Of a stretch of 64,000 nt of DNA, positions 21,696 through 34,701 are shown one piece after another; position 1 is the stretch's first letter; each line of letters opens with the position of its first letter. The DNA is taken from the NCBI RefSeq assembly GCF_000717915.1, contig NZ_JOCX01000011.1:62001-126000 (forward strand), read 5' to 3'. The notes below the pieces were generated by a model. The model worked only from the letters and a program-made list of their open reading frames with translations. It was not told where the DNA came from and did not search any database. The position numbers were made by a program, and so were the translations under genes. Source of the stretch: Streptomyces sp. NRRL S-244. Lineage in GTDB: Bacteria; Actinomycetota; Actinomycetes; Streptomycetales; Streptomycetaceae.

Positions 21696-23133
21696 GTACG
21701 AGCGTAGCAGCGTGGCGGAGTTGGCAGAATCCCTGCGGTCGGAGCTCGACCGCTACTCGGTGGGTGGAAAGCTGCCATCGAGCCGGGCCCTGGTGGAGCG
21801 CTACCGGGTCAGCCCCGTCACCGTCTCCCGCGCCCTCGCGCAGCTGGCCGCCGAGGGGCTGGTCGTCACCCGGCCCGGCGCAGGGGTGTTCCGGGCCCGG
21901 CCGCGCACGGCGGAGCCCGCGCCCGGGGACACCTCCTGGCAGGAGGTCGCCCTGAGCGCGGAGGGCGCGGGCGAGGTGGTCCCGCGCTCGGTGGACGCCT
22001 CCGGCGTACTGGCCTGTCTGGCCGCGCCGCCGTCCGGGGTGATCGGGCTCAACAGCGGCTACCTGCACCCCTCCATCCAGCCCGAGCGGGCCATGGCCGC
22101 CGCGCTGGCCCGGGCCGGTCGGCGCCCCGGGGCCTGGGAGCGGCCGCCCATGGAGGGCCTGCCCGAGCTGCGCGACTGGTTCGCCCGGGAGATCGGCGGG
22201 GCGGCCGGGGCCGTCGGCGCCGCCGATGTGCTGGTCACCGCGGGCGGGCAGAGCGCGCTCACCACCGCCCTGCGGGCGCTGGCCCCGCCCGGGGCGCCGG
22301 TCCTCGTGGAGTCCCCGACCTACCCCGGGCTGCTGGCCATCGCCCGCGCCTCCGGCTGCCGGCCGGTGCCCGTCCCGGTGGATGCCGAGGGGGTCCGGCC
22401 GGAGCTGCTGGCCGCCGCCTTCGAAGCGACCGGCGCGCGGGTGTTCGTATGCCAGCCGCTGTTCCAGAACCCGACCGGTGCGGTGCTGGCTCCCGGGCGG
22501 CGGGCCGAGGTGCTGCGGATCGCGCGGGCCGCCGGGGCCTTCGTGGTGGAGGACGACTACGCCCGGGCCCTCGGCCACGACGACGCCGGTCCGCTGCCCC
22601 CGACGCTGGCCGCCGAGGACCACGACGGGGTGGTGGTCCATGTCCGGTCCCTGACCAAGGCCACCTCGCCCAGCCTGCGGGTGGGCGCGCTCGCCGCCCG
22701 GGGCCCGGTGCTGGACCGGCTGCGGGCCATCCAGATCGTGGACTCCTTCTTCGTGTCCCGGCCGCTCCAGGAGGCCGCGCTGGAGCTGGTCGGCGCCCCC
22801 GCCTGGCCGCGCCACCTACGGGCCGTCGCCACCGAACTGCGCCACCGGCGGGACCTGCTCGCGGGCGCGCTGCGCCGGGAGCTGCCCGGGCTGACCCTGC
22901 CCCATCTGCCCTCGGGCGGCTACCAGTTGTGGGCCCGGATGGCCGAGGGCGACGACGACGCGGCCTTCGCGGCGGCGGCCCTGCGCGCCGGAGTCGCGGT
23001 CGCCGCGGGCCGCCCGTACTTCTGCGCGGAACCGCCGGGGCCGTACGTACGGCTCAGCTTCGCCGGGGTCTCGGGCGCGGCGGAGCTGGGCGAGGCCGTA
23101 CGCCGGCTGCGCTCGCTCCGGGCCCCGGCCTAA
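21694..23133 (+). CDS. MocR-type regulator: GntR HTH fused to class I aminotransferase domain
   Basis: A 479-residue transcription factor of the MocR subfamily. Residues 1-70 form a winged HTH (KLPSSRALVERYRVSPVTVSRALAQLAAEGLV), then a linker, then an aminotransferase-fold effector domain (about 110-475) with the PLP lysine in RSLTKATSPSLRVG (K322). Such proteins sense PLP or amino compounds; the adjacent EamA transporter is the obvious target. The gene appears leaderless: ATG 21694 has no ribosome site but a -10 element eight bases upstream. GNAT-like gene follows 41 bases after the stop. Confidence 0.92.
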
Positions 23134-23174
23134 ATCGCTGGAGCGCCGCCGCTCCGCGGCCCTACCCTGCGGCC

Positions 23175-23933
23175 ATGGACGGAATCAAGATCACCACCCT
23201 TGCGCAGCGACCCGAACTGGCCGAGCGGCTCTGGGACATGAAGGACACCTGGCCGGAGTTCGCCCAGCACGACTCGCTCGCCTGGCTCCTGTACCCGCGG
23301 ATGGTCAAGGAGCTGGCCGACTACGTCCTGGTCGCCACCGACGGGGATGCGGTGGTCGCCCGCGGGTTCAGCGTGCCCTTCGCACACCACGCGCCCGGCC
23401 GGGACGGGGTGCTGCCCGCGCGGGGCTGGGACCAGGTCCTCATGTGGGCCTTCTCCGACCTGCGGCGCGGGGTCGCCCCCGACACGGTGAGCGCCATCGA
23501 GATCACCATCGCCACCGACCGGCTCGGCGCGGGCCTGTCCGGGCGGATGCTGGCCGCGATGCGGGAGAACGCCCGCGCCCGCGGCTTCGCCGAGGTGGTG
23601 GCCCCCGTCCGGCCCAGCGGGAAGCCGGCCGAGCCGGACACCCCGATCGAGGAGTACGCGTACCGCACGCGCGAGGACGGCCTCCCGTACGACCCGTGGC
23701 TGCGGGTCCACGTCCGCGCGGGGGCGGTGATCGACTCGGTGGCCCCGCTGTCGATGACGATCACCGGCTCGCTCGCGCAGTGGCGGGAGTGGACCGGGCT
23801 GCCGTTCGACACGACGGGCCCGGTGCGGGTGCCGGGAGCGCTGGCCCCGGTCCGCTGCGAGGCCGAACAGGGGTACGCGGCGTACGTGGAGCCGAACGTC
23901 TGGGTCCGGCACCGGCTGGACCGCCTGGCGTAA
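23175..23933 (+). CDS. GNAT-fold acetyltransferase-like protein
   Basis: A 252-residue cytosolic protein. The middle shows features of a GNAT fold (ADYVLVATDGDAVVARGFSVPF; TIATDRLGAGLSGRMLAAMRENARARGF, the latter resembling the acetyl-CoA binding helix and following helix), but there is no classical Q/RxxGxG/A. The C-terminal half (LSMTITGSLAQWREWTGLPF) is conserved in actinobacterial homologues annotated as N-acetyltransferases. The substrate is unknown. ATG 23175 sits six bases after TACCCT (23163-23168), consistent with a leaderless transcript. It converges on the sulfatase gene with a 9-base gap. Confidence 0.7.
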   Translation: MDGIKITTLAQRPELAERLWDMKDTWPEFAQHDSLAWLLYPRMVKELADYVLVATDGDAVVARGFSVPFAHHAPGRDGVLPARGWDQVLMWAFSDLRRGVAPDTVSAIEITIATDRLGAGLSGRMLAAMRENARARGFAEVVAPVRPSGKPAEPDTPIEEYAYRTREDGLPYDPWLRVHVRAGAVIDSVAPLSMTITGSLAQWREWTGLPFDTTGPVRVPGALAPVRCEAEQGYAAYVEPNVWVRHRLDRLA

Positions 23934-23942
23934 GGGAGTCCG

Positions 23943-25841
23943 TCAGGGCGTGACGATCGCGAAGTCGGGGTCGGGCTCGGTGAGGTGGCCGGTCAGCTCG
24001 GCGAGCCGGGCCGGATCGCCGGAGACCTCGGCCCGTCCCTGGGCGAGCAGGTCGGCGAGCGCGCTCCGGCCGAGCAGGAGGGCGCGCAGGGCCGGCTCGT
24101 CCAGGGCGATCTCGACGTCCGGCTCGCCGGCGGCCGGGCCGAGGCCCCGGACGTGGGTGAGCACGCCGTTCTTCAGGCGCAGGGTGCTGGGCTCGCGGCC
24201 GTCGGTGAGCCGCCAGCGGACGGTGACGTCCGCGTCCCAGCTGCGCGGGCCGTCGACGCGGATCGCCAGGGAGTCGAAGAGCTGGTCGAGCGTCAGGGTG
24301 TTGATCAGGTCCTCGGAGGCGCTGGTGGCGGACGTCCCGACCGGGCCGTGGCGCAGTTCGTGGGCGCCGGTGAGGTAGAAGTTGCGCCAGGTGCCGTTCT
24401 CGCTGCCGTAGCCGAGCTGCTCCAGGGCGTCCGCCTGCAAGGCGCGGGCCTCGGCGTCGTCGGGATCGGCGAACAGGACGTGGCCGACGACCTCGGCGAC
24501 CCAGCGGAAATCGCCCTGCGCGTAGGACTGGCGGGCGCGGCGCAGCACCTCGCCCGCGCCGCCCATGAACTCGACGTACCGGGTGGCGGCCTCGGTGGGC
24601 GGGTGGGCCCACAGGTGGGCCGGGTTGCCGTCGAACCAGCCCACGTACCGCTGGTAGACGGCCTTGGCGTTGTGGCTGACGGAGCCGTAGTAGCCGTGGG
24701 TGTGCCAGGCGCGCTCCAGCGCGGGCGGCAGTTGCATCCGCTCGGCGATCTCCAGCCCGGTGAGCCCCTGGTTGATCATGCGCAGTGTCTGGTCGTGCAG
24801 GTAGGCGTACAGGTCGCGCTGCTCGGAGAGGAAGGCGAGGGCGTCCTCGCGGCCCCAGACCGGCCAGTGGTGCGAGGCGAACACGACGTCGGTGGCGGCG
24901 CCGAAGAGCTGGACGGTCTCGGTCAGGTACCGGGCCCAGTCGTGCGGGTCGCGGACCTGGGCGCCGCGCAGCGTGAGCAGGTTGTGCAGGGTGTGGGTGG
25001 CGTTCTCGGCGGTGCACAGGGCGGCGTGGCCGGGGAAGTGGATGTTGAGTTCGGCCGGGGCCTCGGTGCCCGGGGTCATCTGGAACACCATGCGGATGCC
25101 GTCGACGGTCTCGCTCTGCCCGGTACGGGTGATGGCGAGGGTCGGCGGGATGAGGGTGACCGTGCCCGTCGACGTCGTGGGGCCCAGCCCCGCGCCGATC
25201 TGCCCGCGGGGGCCCTTGGGCAGGGCGGCCCCGTACATGTACGTGGCGCGACGGCTCATGGCGGTGCCGGCGTAGACGTTCTCGCTGACGGCGTGCTCCA
25301 GGAACCCCTCCGGGGCGAGCACCGGCACCCCGGCCGCGACCTCCTCGACGCTGATCACGCCCTTGACGCCGCCGAAGTGGTCGGCGTGGCTGTGCGTATA
25401 GAGGACGCCGGTGACGGGGCGCTCGCCGCGGTGGCGGCGGTACAGCGCCAGTGCGGCGGCGGCGGTCTCCGTGGAGATCAGCGGGTCGATGACGAGGATG
25501 CCGCGCTCGCCCTCGACCACGGTCATGTTGGAGAGGTCGAAGCCGCGCACCTGGTAGATCCCGGGGACCACCTCGAACAGTCCGTGTCCGGCGACGAGGC
25601 CGCTCTGGCGCCACAGGCCCGGATGGGCGGTGGGCGGGCAGTCCGCGTCGAGGAACCCGTAGGCGTCCAGGTCCCACACCACGCGCCCGTCCGCGTCGCG
25701 GATGCCGCTCTCCCCGACCGTGCCGAGGAATCCGCGGCGCTCGTCCTCCAGGTCGCGGGTGTCGTCGAACGCGGAGCCCCGCAGTGCGGCGCCGTTGGCC
25801 TCCGCGACGACGGGTTCGGCATCTCCGGGAGAGCCCTTCAT
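23943..25841 (-). CDS. Alkyl/aryl sulfatase, metallo-beta-lactamase fold
   Basis: A 632-residue SdsA1/BDS1-type sulfatase that hydrolyses alkyl sulfate esters using two zinc ions, giving sulfate and an alcohol. Seen: the MBL metal motif THSHADHFGG (about residues 147-156), further His/Glu sites (FPGHAALCTAENATHT; FASHHWPVWG), the helical dimerisation domain (VGWFDGNPAHLWAHPP), and the C-terminal SCP2-like domain (DQLFDSLAIRVDGP...). No signal peptide is visible, so it is probably cytosolic. ATG 25841 has GAGGA upstream on the minus strand. Just beyond the start is an 11-bp tandem repeat that may serve its promoter. Confidence 0.93.
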   Translation of the reverse strand: MKGSPGDAEPVVAEANGAALRGSAFDDTRDLEDERRGFLGTVGESGIRDADGRVVWDLDAYGFLDADCPPTAHPGLWRQSGLVAGHGLFEVVPGIYQVRGFDLSNMTVVEGERGILVIDPLISTETAAAALALYRRHRGERPVTGVLYTHSHADHFGGVKGVISVEEVAAGVPVLAPEGFLEHAVSENVYAGTAMSRRATYMYGAALPKGPRGQIGAGLGPTTSTGTVTLIPPTLAITRTGQSETVDGIRMVFQMTPGTEAPAELNIHFPGHAALCTAENATHTLHNLLTLRGAQVRDPHDWARYLTETVQLFGAATDVVFASHHWPVWGREDALAFLSEQRDLYAYLHDQTLRMINQGLTGLEIAERMQLPPALERAWHTHGYYGSVSHNAKAVYQRYVGWFDGNPAHLWAHPPTEAATRYVEFMGGAGEVLRRARQSYAQGDFRWVAEVVGHVLFADPDDAEARALQADALEQLGYGSENGTWRNFYLTGAHELRHGPVGTSATSASEDLINTLTLDQLFDSLAIRVDGPRSWDADVTVRWRLTDGREPSTLRLKNGVLTHVRGLGPAAGEPDVEIALDEPALRALLLGRSALADLLAQGRAEVSGDPARLAELTGHLTEPDPDFAIVTP

Positions 25842-25852
25842 GCGCGGTCCTC

Positions 25853-25907
25853 GGTGCTGGTCGGGTGCTGGTCGGGGACGGGTCGGGTGCTGGTCGGGTG
25901 CGGGTTG
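25853..25907. repeat. 11-bp tandem repeats upstream of the sulfatase gene
   Basis: GGTGCTGGTCGG occurs exactly at 25853, 25864 and 25886, with degenerate units at 25875 and 25897, giving about five units of 11 bases. The period is close to one helical turn, and the array lies between the divergent sulfatase and argC genes. Confidence 0.75.
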
Positions 25908-25967
25908 CGGAACTCCCTGTCATCTTCCCGTGCTCCGGCGGGGCCCGCAGAGTGATCACCACGGGCT

Positions 25968-28199
<2,232 letters not shown>

Positions 28200-28203
<4 letters not shown>

Positions 28204-29138
28204 GCGACGAGAAGGCCGGGCAGCCCGGCAGCGGCACCGCGCGCAAGCACACCGCGCTGCCCAAGGCGCAGATCCTCATCGAGGCCCTTCCCTGGCTCAC
28301 CCGCCACAACGGCAAGGTCGTCGTCGTCAAGTTCGGCGGCAACGCCATGATCGACGAGGACCTGAAGGCCGCTTTCGCCCAGGACGTGGTCTTCCTGCGC
28401 CAGGCCGGCCTCAAGCCGGTCGTGGTGCACGGCGGCGGCCCCCAGATCAACGCCCAGCTCGACAAGCAGGGCCTGGTCAGCGAGTTCAAGGCGGGCCTGC
28501 GCGTCACGACCCCCGAGGCCATGGACGTCGTACGGATGGTCCTGGCGGGCCAGGTCCAGCGCGAGCTGGTCGGGCTGCTCAACCAGCACGGGCCGCTCGC
28601 CGTCGGCATGACCGGCGAGGACGCCCACACCATCACCGCCACCCGGCACACCCCGGAGATCGACGGCGAGCTCGTCGACATCGGCCGGGTCGGCGAGATC
28701 ACCGCCATCGACACGGGTGCGATCGAGGCGCTGCTGGCGGACGGCCGGATCCCGGTCATCTCCTCCATCGCGCGCAGCGCCGACGACCACCACGTGTACA
28801 ACGTGAACGCCGACACGGCGGCCGCGGCGCTCGCCGCCGCGCTGGGCGCCGAGACGCTGATGGTGCTCACGGACGTCGAGGGCCTCTACGCGGACTGGCC
28901 GAGCAGCGACGAGGTCATCAGCCGCCTCACCGTCAGCGAGCTGGAGAAGCTGCTGCCCGAGCTGTCCAGCGGGATGGTGCCCAAGATGGAGGGCTGCCTG
29001 CACGCCGTCCGCGGCGGGGTGAGCACGGCCCGCGTGATCGACGGACGGGTGCCGCACTCCATCCTGCTGGAGATCTTCACCGACGAGGGAATCGGCACGA
29101 TGGTCGTGCCCGACGCACAGGGAGGGGAACCCGCGTGA
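28200..29138 (+). CDS. argB: Acetylglutamate kinase
   Basis: Phosphorylates N-acetylglutamate with ATP, the usual feedback-controlled step of arginine synthesis. Amino acid kinase fold with [14 protein letters not shown] near residue 40, [13 protein letters not shown] for substrate binding, and [13 protein letters not shown] and the [10 protein letters not shown] stretch for the nucleotide site. The N-terminal extension before the first strand (about 35 residues, with an [15 protein letters not shown] helix) is of the kind linked to hexamer formation and arginine inhibition. ATG 28200 overlaps the argJ stop; the stop overlaps argD. Confidence 0.97.
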
Positions 29139-30346
29139 CCGGCAATCAGGACTACGCCGCCCGCTGGCAGGGGACGCTGACCAACAACTACGGGACGCCC
29201 GCGCTGGCCCTCGTACGCGGCGAAGGCGCCCAGGTCTGGGACGCGGACGGCAAGCAGTACACCGACTTCGTCGGCGGCATCGCGGTCAACGCCCTCGGGC
29301 ACGCCCACCCGGCGATCGTCGAGGCCGTGACCCGGCAGATCACCACCCTCGGCCACGTCTCCAACCTCTACGCCTCCGAGCCGGTCCTCGCGCTCGGCGA
29401 GCGGCTGCTCCAGCTCTTCGGCCGCCCCGGCCGGATTTTCTTCTGCAACTCCGGAGCCGAGGCCGTCGAGGCCGCCTTCAAGATCGGACGGCTGACCGGG
29501 CGGACCCACATGGTGGCCACCGGCGGCGGCTTCCACGGCCGGACCATGGGCGCCCTCGCGCTCACCGGCCAGCCGAACAAGCAGGTCCCGTTCCTGCCGC
29601 TGCCCGGCGAGGTCACGCACGTGCCGTACGGCGATGTCGAGGCCCTGCGGGCCGCCGTCACCGAGGAGACGGCCCTCGTGGTCATCGAGCCGATCCAGGG
29701 CGAGAACGGGGTCGTCGTCCCTCCGGCCGGATATCTGACGGCCGCCCGGGAGATCACCCGCGCCACCGGCACCCTGCTCGTCCTGGACGAGGTGCAGACC
29801 GGGATCGGGCGCTGCGGCCACTGGTTCGAGCACCAGGCCCACGAGGGCGTCGAGCCCGATCTCGTCACGCTCGCGAAGGGTCTCGGCGGCGGACTGCCGA
29901 TCGGCGCCGTGGCCGCCTTCGGGCCGGCCGCGGAGCTGCTCCAGCCCGGCCAGCACGGCACCACCTTCGGCGGGAACCCCGTCGCGTGCGCCGCCGGCCT
30001 CGCCGTCATCGACACCATCGCCGCCGAGGGACTGCTCGACCGGGTCAAGGCGCGCGGGGAGCGGCTGCGCTCCGGAATCGAGGGCCTGCGCGAGGGGAAG
30101 GGCCACCCGCTGGTCTCCCATGTCCGTGGTGAGGGCCTTCTCCTGGGTATCGTGCTGACCGGGCCGCTCGCACCGCAGGTGCAGCAGGCGGCCCAGGATG
30201 CCGGCTTCCTGGTCAACGCGCCCGCCCCCGACGTCGTACGGCTCATGCCCCCGTACGTACTCTCCGAGGCCGAGGCGGACGCGTTCGTCCGGGCCCTGCC
30301 CGGCATCCTCGACGCAGCCAACGGGGACGGACACACCGGGGAATGA
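29135..30346 (+). CDS. argD: Acetylornithine aminotransferase
   Basis: PLP-dependent class III aminotransferase converting N-acetylglutamate semialdehyde to N-acetylornithine with glutamate as donor. 403 residues with the phosphate-binding [15 protein letters not shown], the cofactor aspartate in [12 protein letters not shown], and the Schiff-base lysine in [13 protein letters not shown] (K248), followed by [12 protein letters not shown]. The start is GTG 29135 overlapping the argB stop. The gap to argR is only seven bases. Confidence 0.97.
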   Translation: MTGNQDYAARWQGTLTNNYGTPALALVRGEGAQVWDADGKQYTDFVGGIAVNALGHAHPAIVEAVTRQITTLGHVSNLYASEPVLALGERLLQLFGRPGRIFFCNSGAEAVEAAFKIGRLTGRTHMVATGGGFHGRTMGALALTGQPNKQVPFLPLPGEVTHVPYGDVEALRAAVTEETALVVIEPIQGENGVVVPPAGYLTAAREITRATGTLLVLDEVQTGIGRCGHWFEHQAHEGVEPDLVTLAKGLGGGLPIGAVAAFGPAAELLQPGQHGTTFGGNPVACAAGLAVIDTIAAEGLLDRVKARGERLRSGIEGLREGKGHPLVSHVRGEGLLLGIVLTGPLAPQVQQAAQDAGFLVNAPAPDVVRLMPPYVLSEAEADAFVRALPGILDAANGDGHTGE

Positions 30347-30353
30347 GACGACG

Positions 30354-30917
30354 ATGAGCCAGGCGCAGGACCACGAGGAGTGGGGCTCCCCCCGGACCGA
30401 GTCCGGGGGCGGGCCGTCCGTTCCGCAGACCCGCACCGCCCGCCACCGCCGGATCGTGGACATCCTCAACCGGCAGCCGGTCCGCTCGCAGAGCCAGCTG
30501 GCCAAGCTGCTCGCCGACGACGGGCTGAGCGTCACCCAGGCGACGCTCTCCCGCGACCTCGACGAGCTGGGCGCGGTGAAGATCCGCAACACCGGCGGCG
30601 AGCTGATCTACGCGGTGCCCAGCGAGGGCGGCTTCCGCACCCCGCAGGCCCCGCTCGGCGAGTCGGCCAAGGAGGAGCGCATGCGGCGCCTCTCCGGCGA
30701 GCTGCTGATCTCGGCGGAGGCCTCCGCGAACCTCGTCGTCCTGCGCACCCCGCCGGGCGCGGCCCAGTTCCTCGCGTCCGCGATCGACCAGGCCGAACTC
30801 CGCGAGATCCTCGGCACGATCGCCGGCGACGACACGCTGATGCTGATCAGCCGTGACCCGTCGGGCGGCCAGGCCCTCGCGGACCACCTGCTGAGGCTGG
30901 CCCAGAAGGAGGGCTGA
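30354..30917 (+). CDS. argR: Arginine repressor
   Basis: ArgR binds ARG boxes with arginine as corepressor and controls the arg genes. The N-terminal winged HTH covers about residues 28-95 ([20 protein letters not shown], then [17 protein letters not shown]); the C-terminal domain forms hexamers and binds arginine ([34 protein letters not shown]). A 27-residue Gly/Pro-rich head is longer than in E. coli. ATG 30354 is chosen from the short spacing to argD; a later start within the head is possible. As the last gene of the operon it closes a feedback loop on its own transcription. Confidence 0.96.
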   Translation: MSQAQDHEEWGSPRTESGGGPSVPQTRTARHRRIVDILNRQPVRSQSQLAKLLADDGLSVTQATLSRDLDELGAVKIRNTGGELIYAVPSEGGFRTPQAPLGESAKEERMRRLSGELLISAEASANLVVLRTPPGAAQFLASAIDQAELREILGTIAGDDTLMLISRDPSGGQALADHLLRLAQKEG

Positions 30918-31011
30918 CCGCCCCCGGGGCGGCTTCACGGTCCGTCAGGTCCCGTACGGCGGAGCGGATATCCGGTGTCCCCGCTCCGGCCGGGCCGCCT
31001 AGGCTCGGCGT

Positions 31012-31806
31012 GTGCATGCCTACACCCTCACCAGTGTCGCCGTGCCCGTCACCGCCGGGCTGTACGGGCTGATCGGCGCGGTCCGCCGCCGCACCGCGGT
31101 GCGGCACCGCCGTGCCCTCGACCGGTGGGCCGCCGTCCTGGCCGACCCGTACCAGGCCGCCGTGGGGCGCTGGTGGCCGAACGACGCGGTCCAGGCCGCC
31201 GCCGCCCGGCTGGTCCTGGACGGGCTCGTCACCGTCAACCACCGCGGCAACCTGAGCCCCGCCCCGGCCGCCACCGACCCGGCCCGCAGCCCCGGCCATC
31301 CCCTGCCCGAGGCACTGCTGGCCGCCCTGCTGCGCCGGAGCGCCCCGGCCACCCTCGGCAACATCGTGGTGAGGGACGCGGAGTTCGAGACGGCCCTCCG
31401 GGAGTTCGGGGCGGCCCGCCCGCCCCTCCTCACGGTCGGCGAACCCGCCCGCCCGGCCCGGTTCGGGCTGTACCTGCTCCTGGCCGAGATGCTCTTCTAC
31501 GTCACGGGCGTGATGTCGCTGCAGCCCGCCGGCGACGCCGAATGGGCGGCCGCCTGGGCCGCCTGGGCCGGGCTGATCGCCCAGGTGATCTGGTTCCGCG
31601 TCTACGACCGGGCCCGCGGGGTCGGCTGGACGGGCGACCGCGCCGCCGTGGAGGCCGCGCGCGACGGGACCCACCCGGCGCTCCAGGCCCTGGGCGCCCG
31701 CGATCCGGAGGCCTTCTGCCGGCTGCGCGTGAGCCGCCTGCGCACCCGGCGCCGCCGCAACCGAGGCCGCCGGCGCCGCGCGGCGACCCCGGCCGGTGCT
31801 CAGTAG
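31012..31806 (+). CDS. Membrane protein resembling TIGR04222 family
   Basis: A 264-residue protein with an N-terminal helix (AVPVTAGLYGLIGAV), a soluble region with winged-helix-like character (AAARLVLDGLVTVNHRGNLSP, then HPLPEALLAALLRRSA) and two C-terminal transmembrane helices (FGLYLLLAEMLFYVTGVM; WAAWAGLIAQVIWF), followed by an Arg-rich tail. This layout resembles the TIGR04222 membrane proteins of Streptomyces, whose function is unknown. GTG 31012 sits six bases after TAGGCT (31000-31005), so it is probably leaderless. Its end overlaps the convergent transpeptidase gene by seven bases. Confidence 0.7.
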   Translation: MHAYTLTSVAVPVTAGLYGLIGAVRRRTAVRHRRALDRWAAVLADPYQAAVGRWWPNDAVQAAAARLVLDGLVTVNHRGNLSPAPAATDPARSPGHPLPEALLAALLRRSAPATLGNIVVRDAEFETALREFGAARPPLLTVGEPARPARFGLYLLLAEMLFYVTGVMSLQPAGDAEWAAAWAAWAGLIAQVIWFRVYDRARGVGWTGDRAAVEAARDGTHPALQALGARDPEAFCRLRVSRLRTRRRRNRGRRRRAATPAGAQ

Positions 31807-32498
31807 CGGGTGACGGCGAGCGGTCCCTCCCCGGTCCCGATGGCGATGTGCGGGCGGCGGTGCGGATCGGCCCAGCGCAGGATCGCGCGCATCGCCCGCT
31901 CCGGCACGGACACGCAACCTGCCGTCGCCCCCTTGCCGTTGACGTGCAGGAAGATGCCCGCGCCGCGGCCGTGCACCGGCTCCTCGTAGTTGAAGCCGAT
32001 GACCAGCGCGTGCGCGTACTGCTTCTCGTACGTGACCAGGTGCTCCGCCTCGCCGGGCGCGCAGTCCGCGGGCAGCGGCTCGGTCCACCGGTTGTACGCG
32101 GCCGACGCGTTGTCCTGGCACCACCAGGAATCGGGGGTCACCCGCCGGTAGCGGAACTCCGTCCCGGCCGGCGCGTGCCGGATCCCGAACGCGTAGGGGA
32201 GCTCGTACAGGCCCGTCGGCGTGGTGTTCGTGCCCTGGGTACGGGTCGCGCCCTCGGTCAGGCCGTTCGCACCGAAGCGCGCCTCGGCGCTGCCGGCCTC
32301 GTACCAGCGCCCCGCCCGGCGGTCCCACCAGGTCAGTCGCCCGGTGGTGGATCCGGGTGCGGGCGCCACAGCGGTGATGAGCTGGCTGCCGCCGCCGGTG
32401 TCGGCGAGGCGGGCGGGCAGCGGCGCGGACTGGTACGGGCCCTGCGCGAGCAGGCTGGTGACGATCGTTACGCCGGTGACGAGAGCGGTACGCAGCAC
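31800..32498 (-). CDS. Exported L,D-transpeptidase (YkuD)-like protein
   Basis: A 232-residue secreted protein: N-terminal signal (LRTALVTGVTIVTSLLAQG), then a YkuD-like catalytic domain with the His of HVNGKG and the nucleophile cysteine in ATAGCVSV, the usual H-x-x-T-x-G-C-V-S arrangement. Such enzymes crosslink peptidoglycan stems or act on related cell-wall substrates. The start is GTG 32498, three bases after the stop of the flavin-binding gene, so translation is coupled. It may also have a cross-wall or spore-coat role, but nothing in the sequence decides this. Confidence 0.85.
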   Translation of the reverse strand: MLRTALVTGVTIVTSLLAQGPYQSAPLPARLADTGGGSQLITAVAPAPGSTTGRLTWWDRRAGRWYEAGSAEARFGANGLTEGATRTQGTNTTPTGLYELPYAFGIRHAPAGTEFRYRRVTPDSWWCQDNASAAYNRWTEPLPADCAPGEAEHLVTYEKQYAHALVIGFNYEEPVHGRGAGIFLHVNGKGATAGCVSVPERAMRAILRWADPHRRPHIAIGTGEGPLAVTRY

Positions 32499-32501
32499 AT
32501 G

Positions 32502-33083
<582 letters not shown>

Positions 33084-33088
33084 GTGGA

Positions 33089-34600
33089 TCAGTATCCGGT
33101 GCGGCCGGACACCGCACGGGGAATTCCGAGCTGCGAGCGCATCCGCCCCATGACGTCATCGCTGAACAGGTCGGTGCACCGGTCCAGCAGGGCGCCCACC
33201 TGCGGATCGCGCAGCGGCAGCGCGGGCGGCCCGTACGGGGACCACAGGCTCTGCACGCGCTGCGCGGCGAGTCGGCGCAGTCCCGGTTCGGCGTCCGTCA
33301 GCAGCTCCACGGAGGCCCGCAGCCCGATGACGCCGCCGCGGGCGTGCAGCACCCGGTAGGCGGCCCGGCGGGTGTGCGCGGGCCGGCCGGGCGCGATCCG
33401 CCCCAGCAGCCACTCGTCGGGCAGCCGGGCCGCGACCCGGGCCAGGCTCACGGACGCCTCGCGGGCGACCGCGGCCGACGGGTCGTCGAGCAGCGGCCGC
33501 AGCAGGTCCACGTCGGTGGTGTCCAGGGTGCGCAGTCCGGCGACCGCCGCCGCCCGGACGGCCCCCGCGGGGTGGTCCAGCAGGGCCCGCAGCAGCGGCG
33601 CGTCCGTCCGGCGGGCGCATTCGGCGAAGCCGGCCACGGCGTACGCGGTCACCCGGGCCGGGTCCTCGACCACGGCGCGGCAGAGGGCGTACGGGTCGCC
33701 GCCGTCCTGCTTGACCAGCCAGCGCGCGCAGGCGCGGACCAGCCCGGAGCGGTCGGCCAGGTGGCCGGCGGCCTCGGCGCAGCGCCCGGCGCGGCGCAGC
33801 GCGGTGACCCCGCCGGCCCGGACCATCGGCATGTGCCCGCGCAGCAGGGCGTCGATCGCCTCGTCGTCCGGTCCGTCGGCGGCCAGCGCGGCCAGCGCCG
33901 CGTCCGCCCACAGCCGGGCCGTCGCGGGATCCTGCTCCTGGGCGGCCCGCCGGGCCAGTTCCCGTGCACCGAACAGCCCGGCGCCGAGCGTGATGCGCGT
34001 GGCGAACCGCCGGGTCGGCAGGTCCCCGCTGCGCCGCAGCCAGCCGAGCACGGTGTCGGGCTCATCTCCGGTCATCGTGCGCGCGGGCCTCGCCGCGCGG
34101 CCCCACCGCGCAGGCCGCGCCGGACGCCAGTAGGGGGCGAGCACCGGCTCCGGCGCGCGCAGGGCGGTCTCGAACAGTTCCAGTGCCCAGGCGCCCTGAT
34201 CGCGCCCGCCGAGCCGCAGCACGAGGGGCGTCAGGCCGATCAGGGTGTCCGCGGGGCGCGCGGCCAGCGCCTCGGCGAGCACCCGCCGGGCGCGGTCGCG
34301 CACCGCCGGGACCCAGTCGGCGCACCGGATCGCGACGAGGGGCAGCGGCGGCTTCGGGCCCTGGAGCGCGGCTTCGCGGACCCGGCCGTCCGGGTGGCAC
34401 AGGCGCACCTCGATCCGGGCGGCGCCGCGCGGCCCCGGGAACCAGGGGGAGTGGCCGCGCCGGATCTCCGCGTCGAAGGCGATCCAGGAGGCCGGCAGGA
34501 CGGGGCGGCCGACGCCGCCGATCCCGAAGCGTCCACCGCGCAGCAGGCCCGCCGCCGCGGCCCGGCCCTCCGCGCTCTGCTGCCGTGCACCGGCTCCCAT
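33089..34600 (-). CDS. HEAT-repeat protein of unknown function
   Basis: About 503 residues. No catalytic motif is visible. The central and C-terminal parts are a run of alpha-helical units of HEAT/PBS-lyase type, for example VTALRRAGRCAEAAGHLADR, DPARVTAYAVAGFAECARR, HPAGAVRAAAVAGLRTLD and DPSAAVAREASVSLARVA, spaced about 30-35 residues apart, which form a protein-binding solenoid. The N-terminus (about 1-110) has a different composition. ATG 34600 is the first plausible start. First gene of a three-gene minus-strand operon lying between argR and argG. Confidence 0.7.
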   Translation of the reverse strand: MGAGARQQSAEGRAAAAGLLRGGRFGIGGVGRPVLPASWIAFDAEIRRGHSPWFPGPRGAARIEVRLCHPDGRVREAALQGPKPPLPLVAIRCADWVPAVRDRARRVLAEALAARPADTLIGLTPLVLRLGGRDQGAWALELFETALRAPEPVLAPYWRPARPARWGRAARPARTMTGDEPDTVLGWLRRSGDLPTRRFATRITLGAGLFGARELARRAAQEQDPATARLWADAALAALAADGPDDEAIDALLRGHMPMVRAGGVTALRRAGRCAEAAGHLADRSGLVRACARWLVKQDGGDPYALCRAVVEDPARVTAYAVAGFAECARRTDAPLLRALLDHPAGAVRAAAVAGLRTLDTTDVDLLRPLLDDPSAAVAREASVSLARVAARLPDEWLLGRIAPGRPAHTRRAAYRVLHARGGVIGLRASVELLTDAEPGLRRLAAQRVQSLWSPYGPPALPLRDPQVGALLDRCTDLFSDDVMGRMRSQLGIPRAVSGRTGY

Positions 34601-34701
34601 ATGCCCCTCCCGAAGTGGCCCAGACCGCCGATCCTAGGCCGGTGTCGCAAGGGGCGCCCCTGATATTCCCGCTGGTCGGCGGGGGTGCGCCCCGAGCTCG
34701 A

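Noticed and set aside
25853..25907. Possible CRISPR-like array
   Set aside because: Units of 11 bases without unique spacers and no cas genes; a tandem repeat instead.
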